Assembly (NCBI GenBank): GCA_043806135.1
Contig: JAZDHG010000012.1
Coordinates: forward strand, 1 to 34,520
Length of the DNA stretch: 34,520 bases
DNA from: JAGLQQ01 sp043806135
GTDB taxonomy: Bacteria; Omnitrophota; Gorgyraeia; B26-G9
Direction of reading: 5' to 3'
The notes under the pieces were generated by a model that had not been told where the DNA came from, did no database searches, and worked only from the letters and a program-made list of their open reading frames with translations. Made by a program: the position numbers and the translations under genes. Position 1 is the first letter of the stretch. Every line of letters starts with the position of its first letter. Of this stretch, positions 1-7,443 are shown one piece after another.

Positions 1-150
1 ATCGGCCGTTCATCGGTGCATTTTAATCAGACAATTACTCATGATGATAAGCTGCTCATAGATTCCAGAATCACCTGGGTCTGTGTCAATGCCAAGTTTA
101 AGCCGATCTCTATTCCTGATGATATCAAGCAAGCTCTATCCGGAGATTAA
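1..150 (+). CDS. Acyl-CoA thioesterase, hot-dog fold (C-terminal end only)
   Basis: This is the last 49 codons of a gene that begins before the window. The peptide runs from IGRSSVHFNQTI to a TAA stop. Its order (a strand with a bound-substrate-type SSVHF segment, then a hydrophobic WVCVNAKFKPISIP strand and a short helix) matches the C-terminus of YbgC/4-hydroxybenzoyl-CoA thioesterase-like proteins, where VCVD..xKPxxIP is typical. Such enzymes hydrolyse acyl-CoA thioesters. The catalytic Asp lies in the missing N-terminal part, so activity cannot be judged. The rhomboid gene follows 18 bp later on the same strand and may be cotranscribed. Confidence 0.6.
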   Translation: MGRSSVHFNQTITHDDKLLIDSRITWVCVNAKFKPISIPDDIKQALSGD

Positions 151-168
151 AAAGGAGTCACGGATCAA

Positions 169-975
169 ATGTCTCTTAGAACAGAAGGTTCTTATCAAGA
201 TTCAGGTTTTGGCCTGCAGTTCAGGGGTGCGATAAGAATATTAATAGTAATTAATATCGCGGTTTTTATTATTATTCATGTTTTCAGAAATATTGCCTGG
301 CATGTTATCTTCGGGCTTGTGCCCGGGCTTGTTTTTTCTAAACTTATGGTATGGCAGCTGGCTACATATCTGTTTTTACATTTTGGCCTCTGGCATCTTG
401 TTTTGAATATGCTTATGCTCTGGATGTTCGGCTCTATTATTGAAAACAGATGGGGCAGTAAACGTTTTTTATTCTACTATTTTTTTACAGGCATCGGAGC
501 GGGACTATGCAGCATTGTTTTTGCTTTTAATTCCGGGGTACCTGTTTTGGGCGCATCAGGCGCTATATTCGGACTGCTTGTCGCTTACGCGATAATGTTT
601 CCGGAAAGTGTTATTCTGCTGTTTTTTATATTTCCCATGAAAATGAAATATGCAGCAATAGTACTAGCCGGAATAAACCTGCTCGGTGCCCTGTCCAATC
701 CGGGGGGAGGGATCGCCTATATCGCCCATCTGGGAGGCGGCTTGTTTGGATATTTGTATTTAAAAAACGAGAGAATAAGGATAATGCTTTCCCGTTATAG
801 TCCATCAAGTATAAAAAATTCACTAAATATAAAGCGGACGCAAAAGAGACAGGAAAGAGAAAATAATATAGATAAACAAATAGACAAAATCCTGGATAAA
901 ATATCTGCGCAGGGTATGGAAAGCTTAACCATAGAGGAGATAAAGATTTTAGGAAAAAGATCTCAGCTGTCCTGA
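169..975 (+). CDS. Rhomboid family intramembrane serine protease
   Basis: This 268-residue polytopic membrane protein carries the full rhomboid signature. There is a HxxxN element at H76/N80 in TM2 (HLVLNMLMLWMFG), the catalytic serine S130 in GASGAIFG, and the catalytic histidine H187 in AHLGGGLFGY. At least six hydrophobic segments span roughly residues 20-200. A charged cytoplasmic tail of about 65 residues, rich in Lys, Glu and Gln, follows. Rhomboids cleave transmembrane substrates within the bilayer; no substrate can be inferred from the neighbours. An AAGGAG ribosome-binding site sits 11 bp before the ATG. The gene ends just before a hairpin terminator, which separates it from rex. Confidence 0.93.
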   Translation: MSLRTEGSYQDSGFGLQFRGAIRILIVINIAVFIIIHVFRNIAWHVIFGLVPGLVFSKLMVWQLATYLFLHFGLWHLVLNMLMLWMFGSIIENRWGSKRFLFYYFFTGIGAGLCSIVFAFNSGVPVLGASGAIFGLLVAYAIMFPESVILLFFIFPMKMKYAAIVLAGINLLGALSNPGGGIAYIAHLGGGLFGYLYLKNERIRIMLSRYSPSSIKNSLNIKRTQKRQERENNIDKQIDKILDKISAQGMESLTIEEIKILGKRSQLS

Positions 976-994
976 AAAACTGGAACTATATATG

Positions 995-1020
995 AAAAAA
1001 GCGCTTTAGCGTTTTTTTTT
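995..1020 (+). terminator. Rho-independent terminator after the rhomboid gene
   Basis: An A-tract followed by CGC, a TTTA loop, GCG and nine T residues forms a short stem (one bulged G) with a U-tail. It lies 20 bp after the rhomboid stop and before the rex promoter. Confidence 0.7.
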
Positions 1021-1043
1021 TATCTTTTTTGGGAAAAAAGTAC

Positions 1044-1071
1044 TTGACAATAAATACCAGTGTGTTATATT
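1044..1071 (+). promoter_or_regulatory. Sigma-70-type promoter of rex (and possibly the hydrogenase operon)
   Basis: A perfect TTGACA -35 box (1044-1049) is followed after 16 bp by TATATT (1066-1071). A TG dinucleotide at 1063-1064 gives an extended -10. The expected transcription start falls inside the Rex-like operator described next, as expected for an autorepressed gene. Confidence 0.75.
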
Positions 1072-1109
1072 TGTGAAAAATAGTACAATATCTGTGAATA
1101 TTGTTACGA
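1071..1109 (+). promoter_or_regulatory. Two tandem Rex-like operators
   Basis: Two 18-bp half-site pairs fit the Rex box pattern TTGTGAA-N4-TTCACAA in part. The first (1071-1088) is TTGTGAA, AAAT, AGTACAA. The second (1092-1109) is CTGTGAA, TATT, GTTACGA. Left half-sites are near perfect and right half-sites degenerate (four of seven matches each). The two sites start 21 bp apart, two helical turns, so two dimers would bind the same DNA face. They overlap the -10 edge and the transcription start of rex. Assignment rests on pattern matching. Confidence 0.55.
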
Positions 1110-1121
1110 AGTCAAAACAGA

Positions 1122-1760
1122 ATGAATGATAAAAAAGTTCCGGAAGGAACCATCTCAAGACTTTTCATATATTTAAGAGAACTCACAGAACTGACAAAGG
1201 TAAACGTTAATACTATTTCCTCTGCAGAATTAGGTGAAAGAACTAATTTAAGTGATGCGCAGGTGAGAAAGGATTTAGGGCATTTTGGTCAATTCGGGGT
1301 AAGCGGCTCCGGATATAGTACGCGCGAGCTAAAATCTGCTCTGGAAAAAATTCTTGGCAAGGACAAAGTTTGGAATGTTGCAATAATCGGCGTAGGCAAT
1401 TTGGGGGGCGCGCTTTTAGCCTATCCGGGATTTAAAAACTTAGGGTTTAATATTGTAGCCGCATTTGACTCCGACGTTAAGAAGATCGGCAAGCAAATTA
1501 ATGAAGTTACGGTTAAGGCCATAGATCAGCTGTCAAAGGTTATTAAAGAAAAAAAGGTATTAATTGCTATTATCGCTATTCCCGTAAAGGAAGCACAGGG
1601 GGTCAGCGATAAATTAGTTGCCAGCGGAGTTGAGTGCATATTGAATTTTGCTCCACAAGCTTTGAATGTTCCGGAGCATGTTAAAGTAAAGGATGTAGAT
1701 CTATCGCATGAATTGGAAACGCTTTCGTATTTTTTGGTAAACCCCGTTAGAAAACGCTAA
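1122..1760 (+). CDS. rex: Redox-sensing transcriptional repressor Rex
   Basis: Rex senses the NADH/NAD+ ratio and derepresses fermentation and hydrogenase genes when NADH is high. The 212-residue protein starts MNDKKVPEGTISRLFIYLREL, a Rex-like N-terminus. A winged-helix DNA-binding domain covers roughly 1-80 (SSAELGERTNLSDAQVRKDL). A Rossmann domain follows with GVGNLG at residues 90-95, an acidic FDSD at 115-118 and the terminal swapped helix DVDLSHELETLSYFL. The ATG at 1122 was preferred to the in-frame TTG at 1101, because the latter lies inside the second operator and would add seven residues with no match to the family. No strong Shine-Dalgarno is visible. The hydrogenase cluster starts 135 bp downstream on the same strand. 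Confidence 0.93.
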   Translation: MNDKKVPEGTISRLFIYLRELTELTKVNVNTISSAELGERTNLSDAQVRKDLGHFGQFGVSGSGYSTRELKSALEKILGKDKVWNVAIIGVGNLGGALLAYPGFKNLGFNIVAAFDSDVKKIGKQINEVTVKAIDQLSKVIKEKKVLIAIIAIPVKEAQGVSDKLVASGVECILNFAPQALNVPEHVKVKDVDLSHELETLSYFLVNPVRKR

Positions 1761-1895
1761 CGGCTAGGATGAGTATAGTATTTAGCCAAGAAAGGTTAAA
1801 TCTCGATTTAAAACCCTGCACTACCTTTCGCAAAGTGTTCTCAATAGATTTTATCGGTGTTTTTTATAACGGGGTAAAAAAATATAGAATAAAAA

Positions 1896-2921
1896 ATGAA
1901 ATACATTTCAAACACTAACTTAATTAAGCTGCTGGAAGTTTTAAAGGAAGATTATGATGTCTATGTTCCGGTTAAAAAAGGCGAGCAGCGTTTTTATAAG
2001 AAATATGAAGATAATTGCCGGAATCTTGCGATCGGCGAGGTGAGAGTCTTTGAACCGCTAAAGGCTTTTTTTCTGCACAGCCGGCAAAAAGTTGCTGTTG
2101 GTTTTAATCCGGAAGTGCCGGGAACTTCGGCTAAACCTCCGGCTATTTTCGGAGTAAAGGCTTGTGATTTAAAAGGGTTTAAGGTACAGGACCATGTGTT
2201 TAAAAATCACGATTTTGAAGACCCGTTTTATGTAAAAGCCCGCAATGAAAATCTTATTATCTCTGCTGATTGTACCTGCGCGATTGAAACCTGTTTTTGT
2301 TTAGCTTTAGGAATAAAGCCTTATCCTCAGGAAGATTTTGATATAAACCTGTCGCAGATTAAGGGAGGGTATTTAGTTAAGGTTCACTCGGATAAGGGAA
2401 AAAAGATTTTTGAAGCAAATGAAAATTTATTTAAAGACGCAGACCAAGTGCAGACAAGCGCGCGTGATGAACAAAGACAAAGAGTTAGCGCTGAAGTACA
2501 AGATAATATTAAGAAAAACGAAATCCCGGATGAGGATTCGCTGGGCGGAGCTGTTGAGAAGAATTTTGAATCAAAAATCTGGGAAGACGAGGCAAAGACC
2601 TGCGTAGAATGCGCGGCATGCAATACCATATGTCCGACCTGCCATTGTTTTCTTCTGTATGATCAAAAAGATGATGACCAGATGGCGCGTCTGCGTATAT
2701 GGGATTCCTGCATGCTGAAAGATTTTGCAGCAGTTGCCGGCGGTGCTAATCCGCGGCCGAGGCTCTGGATGCGCTTAAGAAACAGGTTTGAAAAGAAATT
2801 TGATTATTTTCCGAAAGTAGCAAAAGTCTTTGCCTGCACCGGCTGTGGACGCTGTATAAGCGCATGTCCGGCAAAGATAGATATCAGACGCGTCTTAAAA
2901 AGATTAGCGGGGAAGAAGTAA
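1896..2921 (+). CDS. HydB/AsrA-like electron-transfer subunit with two [4Fe-4S] clusters
   Basis: The 341-residue protein resembles the beta subunit of cytosolic sulfhydrogenases (HydB) and anaerobic sulfite reductase subunit A. The family motif FGVKACDL lies at residues 85-92. Two ferredoxin-like Cys sets lie near the C-terminus: C236/C239/C242/C246 (CVECAACNTICP) and C314/C317/C320/C324 (CTGCGRCISACP). Additional Cys at 126, 128, 133 and 135 could form a further site. Its expected partner, a HydG-like flavoprotein, starts four bases after its stop. Together they would pass electrons between NAD(P)(H) and the hydrogenase encoded downstream. Residues 170-220 are a charged low-complexity linker. 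The spacing before the ATG shows no good ribosome-binding site. Confidence 0.88.
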   Translation: MKYISNTNLIKLLEVLKEDYDVYVPVKKGEQRFYKKYEDNCRNLAIGEVRVFEPLKAFFLHSRQKVAVGFNPEVPGTSAKPPAIFGVKACDLKGFKVQDHVFKNHDFEDPFYVKARNENLIISADCTCAIETCFCLALGIKPYPQEDFDINLSQIKGGYLVKVHSDKGKKIFEANENLFKDADQVQTSARDEQRQRVSAEVQDNIKKNEIPDEDSLGGAVEKNFESKIWEDEAKTCVECAACNTICPTCHCFLLYDQKDDDQMARLRIWDSCMLKDFAAVAGGANPRPRLWMRLRNRFEKKFDYFPKVAKVFACTGCGRCISACPAKIDIRRVLKRLAGKK

Positions 2922-2925
2922 GAAG

Positions 2926-3741
2926 ATGAATAATCCATACCGTCCCATTGAAGCGGAAGTTATTGAAGTGATAAGCGAAACTCCGACGATAAAAACGATT
3001 CGCTTTATTGCAAAAGAAGAAATGTCTTTTGCTACCGGGCAGTTTATCGAAATGACAATCCCCGGTGTCGGAGAAGCTCCGTTTACTCCTTCATCCAGGC
3101 CCTCAGATAAGGAAGTTATGGAGGTGACTGTGATGAAGGTGGGCAAGGTCACAGAAAAAATTCACAAGCTTAAAAAAGGGGATAAAATCGGCATTAGAGG
3201 CCCTTTTGGCACAGGGTATCCTTTGGATAAGTTCAAGGATAAGGAAGTACTTGTTGTCGGCGGAGGGTGCGGATTTGCGCCGCTGCGCAGCTTGATGTAT
3301 GCACTGTTTGACAGAAGTGAGGATTTTAAGAAATTATATTTTAGAGGCGGCTGCCGCAACCCGAAAGAGCTGGTCTACAGAAGTGAAGTTGAAAGCTGGA
3401 CAAAAAGAGAGGATTTGAATTGCCGGATAACAGTGGATAAAGGCGATGATACCTGGAACGGTAATGTCGGGTTGGTAACAACAATCCTTAATGATGTGGT
3501 AATGGATTATGAAACGGATATAGCCATTGTCTGCGGACCGCCGATAATGATGAAATTTGCGGCAATGAAGCTTTTGGAAATGGGATTTAAGGAAAAAAAT
3601 TTATACCTTTCCATGGAAAAAAACATGTCCTGCGGAATCGGCAAGTGCGGACATTGCCGACTGGGTTCATATTATGCCTGTAAAGACGGGCCGGTTTTTA
3701 CTTATGATAAGATTAAAAAATTTCCGGATATCTGGGAATAG
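2926..3741 (+). CDS. HydG/AsrB-like FAD/NAD(P)-binding oxidoreductase subunit
   Basis: This 271-residue flavoprotein belongs to the ferredoxin-NADP reductase superfamily. A beta-barrel FAD domain occupies roughly residues 1-100, including GPFGTGYP at 92-99. An NAD(P)-binding domain follows with VGGGCGFAPLRS at 111-122 and CGPPIMM near 203. A C-terminal [2Fe-2S] site has C236, C241, C244 and C252 (SCGIGKCGHC...AC). This is the gamma subunit layout of sulfhydrogenases and of anaerobic sulfite reductase. Next to a group 4 hydrogenase it predicts an NAD(P)(H) entry or exit point for electrons. NADH versus NADPH preference cannot be read from the sequence, although the upstream rex gene favours NADH. 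Confidence 0.9.
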   Translation: MNNPYRPIEAEVIEVISETPTIKTIRFIAKEEMSFATGQFIEMTIPGVGEAPFTPSSRPSDKEVMEVTVMKVGKVTEKIHKLKKGDKIGIRGPFGTGYPLDKFKDKEVLVVGGGCGFAPLRSLMYALFDRSEDFKKLYFRGGCRNPKELVYRSEVESWTKREDLNCRITVDKGDDTWNGNVGLVTTILNDVVMDYETDIAIVCGPPIMMKFAAMKLLEMGFKEKNLYLSMEKNMSCGIGKCGHCRLGSYYACKDGPVFTYDKIKKFPDIWE

Positions 3742-3757
3742 ATGAGGAAACACGAGA

Positions 3758-4321
3758 ATGCAGACAAGTGCGGAACAACTTCATCATGGCAAATTTAATA
3801 CAAAGCCGGGAAAAAGTAAAGATAAAAGGCTTTTTATTGATTTGGATGTTTGCGCTGCAGGTGAATGCAAAGATTGCGTAATAAAATGCAGTTATTATTT
3901 CCATCCCGTAGGGGCAAATGTGGGGATCATATCTGTAGCTGAGCTGGCAACGTATGCGCTGGTGTGCCGCAGATGCGAAGAACCGCATTGTGTAAACGCC
4001 TGCCCGGTAGAGGCATTAGAACAGCTCGAAGATAAAGACAAAATGCTTGTAAGACACAATATGCGTTGTATCAGCTGCTGCTCCTGCTCACATGCATGTC
4101 CTTATGGAACAATATACCCGGAGAACGTTCCGTTCTTGGTTCATAATTGTGATTTTTGTTTAGACCGGTTGAACAAAAAAGATGAACCGCTTTGCATAAA
4201 AACCTGCCCGTTTGACGCCTTGAAACTGGAAAGCGGCGATATTAAACTGGATGAGAATACGTTTTTAGCCGGAGATAACCTGATTGTGCATTCCACGCAC
4301 TGGGACAGGGAAAAAGCATGA
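3758..4321 (+). CDS. HydN/HycB-type ferredoxin with four [4Fe-4S] clusters
   Basis: The 187-residue protein has sixteen cysteines arranged as four cluster-binding groups: C32/C37/C40/C44, C70/C73/C78/C82, C104/C107/C110/C114 and C131/C134/C146/C150. C108 is an extra cysteine. This is the pattern of DMSO-reductase chain B, HycB and HydN electron-transfer subunits. It has no signal peptide, so it should sit on the cytoplasmic face. It probably relays electrons between the HydB/HydG arm and the membrane hydrogenase. A strong GAGGAAA ribosome-binding site lies upstream of the ATG. Its last codons overlap the start of the next gene by four bases (ATGA), indicating coupled translation. Confidence 0.9.
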   Translation: MQTSAEQLHHGKFNTKPGKSKDKRLFIDLDVCAAGECKDCVIKCSYYFHPVGANVGIISVAELATYALVCRRCEEPHCVNACPVEALEQLEDKDKMLVRHNMRCISCCSCSHACPYGTIYPENVPFLVHNCDFCLDRLNKKDEPLCIKTCPFDALKLESGDIKLDENTFLAGDNLIVHSTHWDREKA

Positions 4322-5241
4322 TTTATATAATTTATTTCATTTGTTTTGGGTTTTTCTTTACTGCCCTTATCGGGCTGTTATCCAGCTGGATTGATAGAAA
4401 AGTAACGGCCAGGGTTCAATACCGTGTAGGACCGCCCCTGCTGCAGCCTTTAATAGATATTATAAAGCTCTTAGGCAAAGAAACACTTATTCCCCGCGGT
4501 GCTTCAAAACCGGTCTTTTTAATGGCGCCGGTCATCGGCCTGGCCAGTGTAATGCTGGTCTCTACCTTGTTATGGCTGAACAATATCAATCCGGATCAAA
4601 GTTTTTTGGGTGACTTGATCGTGGTTATCTATCTTTTAGCTATTCCTTCAATAAGTATTATTATCGGCGGTTTTGCTTCCCGGAATCCCCTGGCAAGTAT
4701 AGGCGCATCCCGGGAGATGAAACTGGTTTTGGGTTATGAATTGCCGTTTGTCCTGGCAATGCTGGTTGTAGTCATAAAATCAGATTTTTCCCTCAGGATT
4801 ACGGAGATATTGAATTACCAGGCTCAAAATGGAATAATTTTGGGAAACTGGTCCGGAGTTATTGCACTGATAGTTGCTCTTATGTGCGTTCAGGCTAAAT
4901 TAGGGCTTGTCCCCTTTGATATGCCGGAAGCAGAAACGGAAATCACCGGAGGAGCGTTAATAGAATATTCCGGTTCAGGGCTGGCAATGTATAGATTAAT
5001 GAAAAATATGCTTTTGTTTGTATTGCCGTTTTTCCTGTTAACTGTATTTATGGGCGGCTTGCGTTATGAGGGCATTAATCTTTTATATACTGTTTTGAAA
5101 TATCTGGGTATCGTGGCTTTAATAACGGTTATTAGAAATACAAACCCCCGAGTAAGGATTGACCAGGCGGTCAGATTTTTCTGGGGGCCAATGACAGTGT
5201 TGGCAATATTTGCCGTGGCACTGGCGTTAATGGGTAAATAA
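4318..5241 (+). CDS. mbhM: Hydrogenase membrane anchor, NuoH/EchB/MbhM-like
   Basis: The 307-residue protein has about eight transmembrane segments and is homologous to complex I subunit NuoH and to the membrane-arm subunit of group 4 hydrogenases. The N-terminal motif SSWIDRKVTARVQYRVGPP (22-40) is the conserved cytoplasmic loop that contacts the Fe-S subunit. The acidic loop PFDMPEAETEI (199-209) matches the conserved PFDxPExExE region that links redox chemistry to proton/ion channels. The start overlaps the preceding ferredoxin gene, and the small hydrogenase subunit begins directly after the stop, so these genes are clearly one transcript. Confidence 0.92.
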   Translation: MIYIIYFICFGFFFTALIGLLSSWIDRKVTARVQYRVGPPLLQPLIDIIKLLGKETLIPRGASKPVFLMAPVIGLASVMLVSTLLWLNNINPDQSFLGDLIVVIYLLAIPSISIIIGGFASRNPLASIGASREMKLVLGYELPFVLAMLVVVIKSDFSLRITEILNYQAQNGIILGNWSGVIALIVALMCVQAKLGLVPFDMPEAETEITGGALIEYSGSGLAMYRLMKNMLLFVLPFFLLTVFMGGLRYEGINLLYTVLKYLGIVALITVIRNTNPRVRIDQAVRFFWGPMTVLAIFAVALALMGK

Positions 5242-5242
5242 T

Positions 5243-5668
5243 ATGGGAATAAAACTGCAGGCTCTGCTTAAATCACCATGGGTATTTCATCTGGCTACGG
5301 GCAGTTGTAATAATTGCGATATCGAAATTCTCGATTGTCTTACGCCCAGGTTTGACATCGAACGCTTCGGTATGATTTTAGCCGGCAGTATAAAACATGC
5401 GGATGTGCTTTTGATCACAGGTTCCTGCAACAGAATGTCCGCGGCAAAATTAAAGCTCTTATATGATCAGGTACCTAAACCGTGTCTGGTGGTGGCCATT
5501 GGGGAATGTTCTCTGTCTCGGGGGATGTTTATACATAGCTATAATTGTCCGCTGCCCCTGGATAAGATCATACCTGTGGATGTATACATACCCGGCTGTC
5601 CGCCTAAACCGGAAGCGATCATTGCCGGAGTGGTTAAGCTGATAGAAAAAATAAAAGGAAAGAAATAG
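5243..5668 (+). CDS. mbhJ: [NiFe] hydrogenase small subunit, NuoB/MbhJ-like
   Basis: The 141-residue subunit carries the ligands of the proximal [4Fe-4S] cluster: C22 and C25 (GSCNNCDIE), C89 (GECS) and C119 (GCPP). This is the usual short form found in group 4 hydrogenases and complex I. It pairs with the large subunit at 6259 and docks on the NuoH-like protein. C62 in TGSCNRMS and C81 are extra cysteines. There is no twin-arginine signal, consistent with a cytoplasmic-facing complex. Confidence 0.93.
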   Translation: MGIKLQALLKSPWVFHLATGSCNNCDIEILDCLTPRFDIERFGMILAGSIKHADVLLITGSCNRMSAAKLKLLYDQVPKPCLVVAIGECSLSRGMFIHSYNCPLPLDKIIPVDVYIPGCPPKPEAIIAGVVKLIEKIKGKK

Positions 5669-5682
5669 CCGAGGAAAGTTAA

Positions 5683-6156
5683 ATGAATAGAGATGAAGTC
5701 ATAGCAGATTTAAAAACCAGATTCAAGGCTGACATCGTTGAAGTTTTCGATAAGTCGGCAAAGAGAGTATATATTGAAATAAAGCCGCAATCGCTGAAAA
5801 AAGCCGCCGCATATATATTTCGGGATATGGGAGCGAGATTTAATATTGCCTCAGGCGTGGATTTACGTTATCATATGGAAATTCTGTACCATTTTACAAT
5901 GGAGGAAATTAATCTTGTGATCTCCCTGCGTGTGAAATTAGAAAAAGACAGCCTGGAAATAGATTCACTGACTCCTGTTTTTGAGGCAGCAAACTGGATA
6001 GAAAGAGAAATGAACGAGCTTTTGGGGATAAATTTTAAAGGCCATCCTGATTTAAGAAGATTGCTTTTACCGGATGAATGGCCGGAAGGTGTTTATCCTT
6101 TGCGCAGAGATTACAAAGAATGGGATAAGAACGCAATCAGGGACCGGGGAGTATGA
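5683..6156 (+). CDS. mbhK: Hydrogenase subunit, NuoC/MbhK-like (30 kDa subunit family)
   Basis: The 157-residue protein has the fold signature of the complex I 30-kDa subunit: an N-terminal alpha/beta part, then LVISLRVKLEKDSLEIDSLTPVFEAANWIERE. The conserved C-terminus is MNELLGINFKGHPDLRRLLLPDEWPEGVYPLRRDY. It supports assembly of the large and small subunits. It ends at 6156, and a 102-bp purine-rich AT-rich spacer with repeated GTAAAAAGT-like units separates it from the large subunit. The other junctions in this part of the operon are much tighter. Confidence 0.9.
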   Translation: MNRDEVIADLKTRFKADIVEVFDKSAKRVYIEIKPQSLKKAAAYIFRDMGARFNIASGVDLRYHMEILYHFTMEEINLVISLRVKLEKDSLEIDSLTPVFEAANWIEREMNELLGINFKGHPDLRRLLLPDEWPEGVYPLRRDYKEWDKNAIRDRGV

Positions 6157-6258
6157 TTATAAGTAAAAAGTTAAAAGGAAAAAGTAAAAAGTCAACCGTA
6201 AGTAAACAAAAGTACACCTAAAAATAAAGAGTAAATAAAAAAAAAGAGACAGGGAGAA

Positions 6259-7443
6259 ATGGCAAAGACAATAGTTCCCATAGGACCGTATCACCCGCTG
6301 CAGGAAGAGCCGGAATTTTTCAGCCTTACTGTTGAAGGGGAGAGAGTTGTTGATATTGATGTGCGCGTAGGATGGAACCACCGCGGCATAGAAAAACTAT
6401 CAGAGAGAAGAACATTTGATCAATCCACCTATGTTATCGAAAGAATATGCGGGATCTGTTCAACCAGCCACCCTTTTGCTTATACAAGAGCGGTTGAGGA
6501 TATCTTTCCCATGGAAGTTCCGGTCAGGGCCAAGTTTATCAGGACAATAATTGCCGAAGGAGAAAGAATCCATTCGCATCTGTTGTGGCTGGGGCTGGCC
6601 GGGCATTTCCTGGGTTATAATACTGTTTTTATGTGGGCATGGAAGCTGCGCGAGGAAATCCTCGATGTTATGGAAGCACTTTCCGGAAACAGGAATAACT
6701 ATGCCATGTTTAAACCCGGCGGAGTAAGACGCGACATAAAGGCAGAAGATATCCCGTTTGCCTTAAAGAAAATAGATTCCATAGTACCTACTTTGGAAAT
6801 GCTGAAAAAAGCGGTTATGGACGATCCTGTTTTACATGCCAGGACAAAAGGGATCGGTATCTTAACTAAAGAGGACGCGATTAATTTCTCGGCTTTAGGG
6901 CCGACATCAAGGGCCTCCGGGGTTGCGCGGGATTTAAGGAAAGATAGTCCTTATGGGGTTTATGACCGTCTTGATTGGAATATGATTGTAACCAAAAACG
7001 GCGATGTGTTTGATAAACTGGTAGTAAGAGTGCTCGAGACATTTGAATCTATAAAAATAGTAAAATGGTGTTTAAATAATTTACCTAAGGGGGAAATAGA
7101 CGCTAAGATTAAAAGCATACCCCCGGGAGAAGGTATTGGTCATATTGAAGCGCCGAGAGGCGAAACATTTCATTATGTCAGAAGCGATGGCACTAACAGG
7201 CCTGTCCGCCATAAGGTAAGAGCTCCGACATTTATGAATATGCCTACATATAAGGCAACGGTTATAGGAGAGACCCTTGCCGATACAACTATAATTCTCG
7301 CGGCTATTGATCCGTGTTATTGCTGTACAGAAAGAATGGCTGTGCGTAATATAAAGGGAAAGAAGCTCTATAACGGAGAAGATTTAGTCCGGCTTTCACA
7401 GGAAAAAACACAAAAGCTGAAAAAGAAAATGGGTGTTAAGTGA
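6259..7443 (+). CDS. mbhL: [NiFe] hydrogenase large (catalytic) subunit, group 4, NuoD/MbhL-like
   Basis: This 394-residue subunit should hold the NiFe(CN)2CO active site. Both ligand pairs are present: C64/C67 in ERICGICS and C353/C356 in DPCYCCTER. That separates it from complex I NuoD and from Ehr-type relatives that have lost these cysteines. C355 is an extra cysteine inside the second motif. A 35-residue tail follows R359, starting MAVRNI; by analogy with E. coli HycE, a maturation endopeptidase would cut after CTER, and a HycI-like gene is present at 14168. The ribosome-binding site AGGGAG lies before the ATG. The stop overlaps the GTG start of the next gene. Confidence 0.95.
   Translation: MAKTIVPIGPYHPLQEEPEFFSLTVEGERVVDIDVRVGWNHRGIEKLSERRTFDQSTYVIERICGICSTSHPFAYTRAVEDIFPMEVPVRAKFIRTIIAEGERIHSHLLWLGLAGHFLGYNTVFMWAWKLREEILDVMEALSGNRNNYAMFKPGGVRRDIKAEDIPFALKKIDSIVPTLEMLKKAVMDDPVLHARTKGIGILTKEDAINFSALGPTSRASGVARDLRKDSPYGVYDRLDWNMIVTKNGDVFDKLVVRVLETFESIKIVKWCLNNLPKGEIDAKIKSIPPGEGIGHIEAPRGETFHYVRSDGTNRPVRHKVRAPTFMNMPTYKATVIGETLADTTIILAAIDPCYCCTERMAVRNIKGKKLYNGEDLVRLSQEKTQKLKKKMGVK

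Noticed and set aside
1761..1895. Separate promoter or Rex box before the HydB-like gene
   Set aside because: Only weak AT-rich matches and a minor dyad (GGTTAAATC region) are visible; nothing approaches the quality of the rex promoter.
6157..6258. Gene or small RNA in the gap before the large subunit
   Set aside because: The gap is low-complexity purine-rich DNA with repeated GTAAAAAGT-like words and no stable hairpin or coding frame.
4318..7443. Complex I (Nuo) rather than a hydrogenase
   Set aside because: The NuoD-like subunit keeps both CxxC nickel ligand pairs, and hydrogenase maturation genes are in the cluster.
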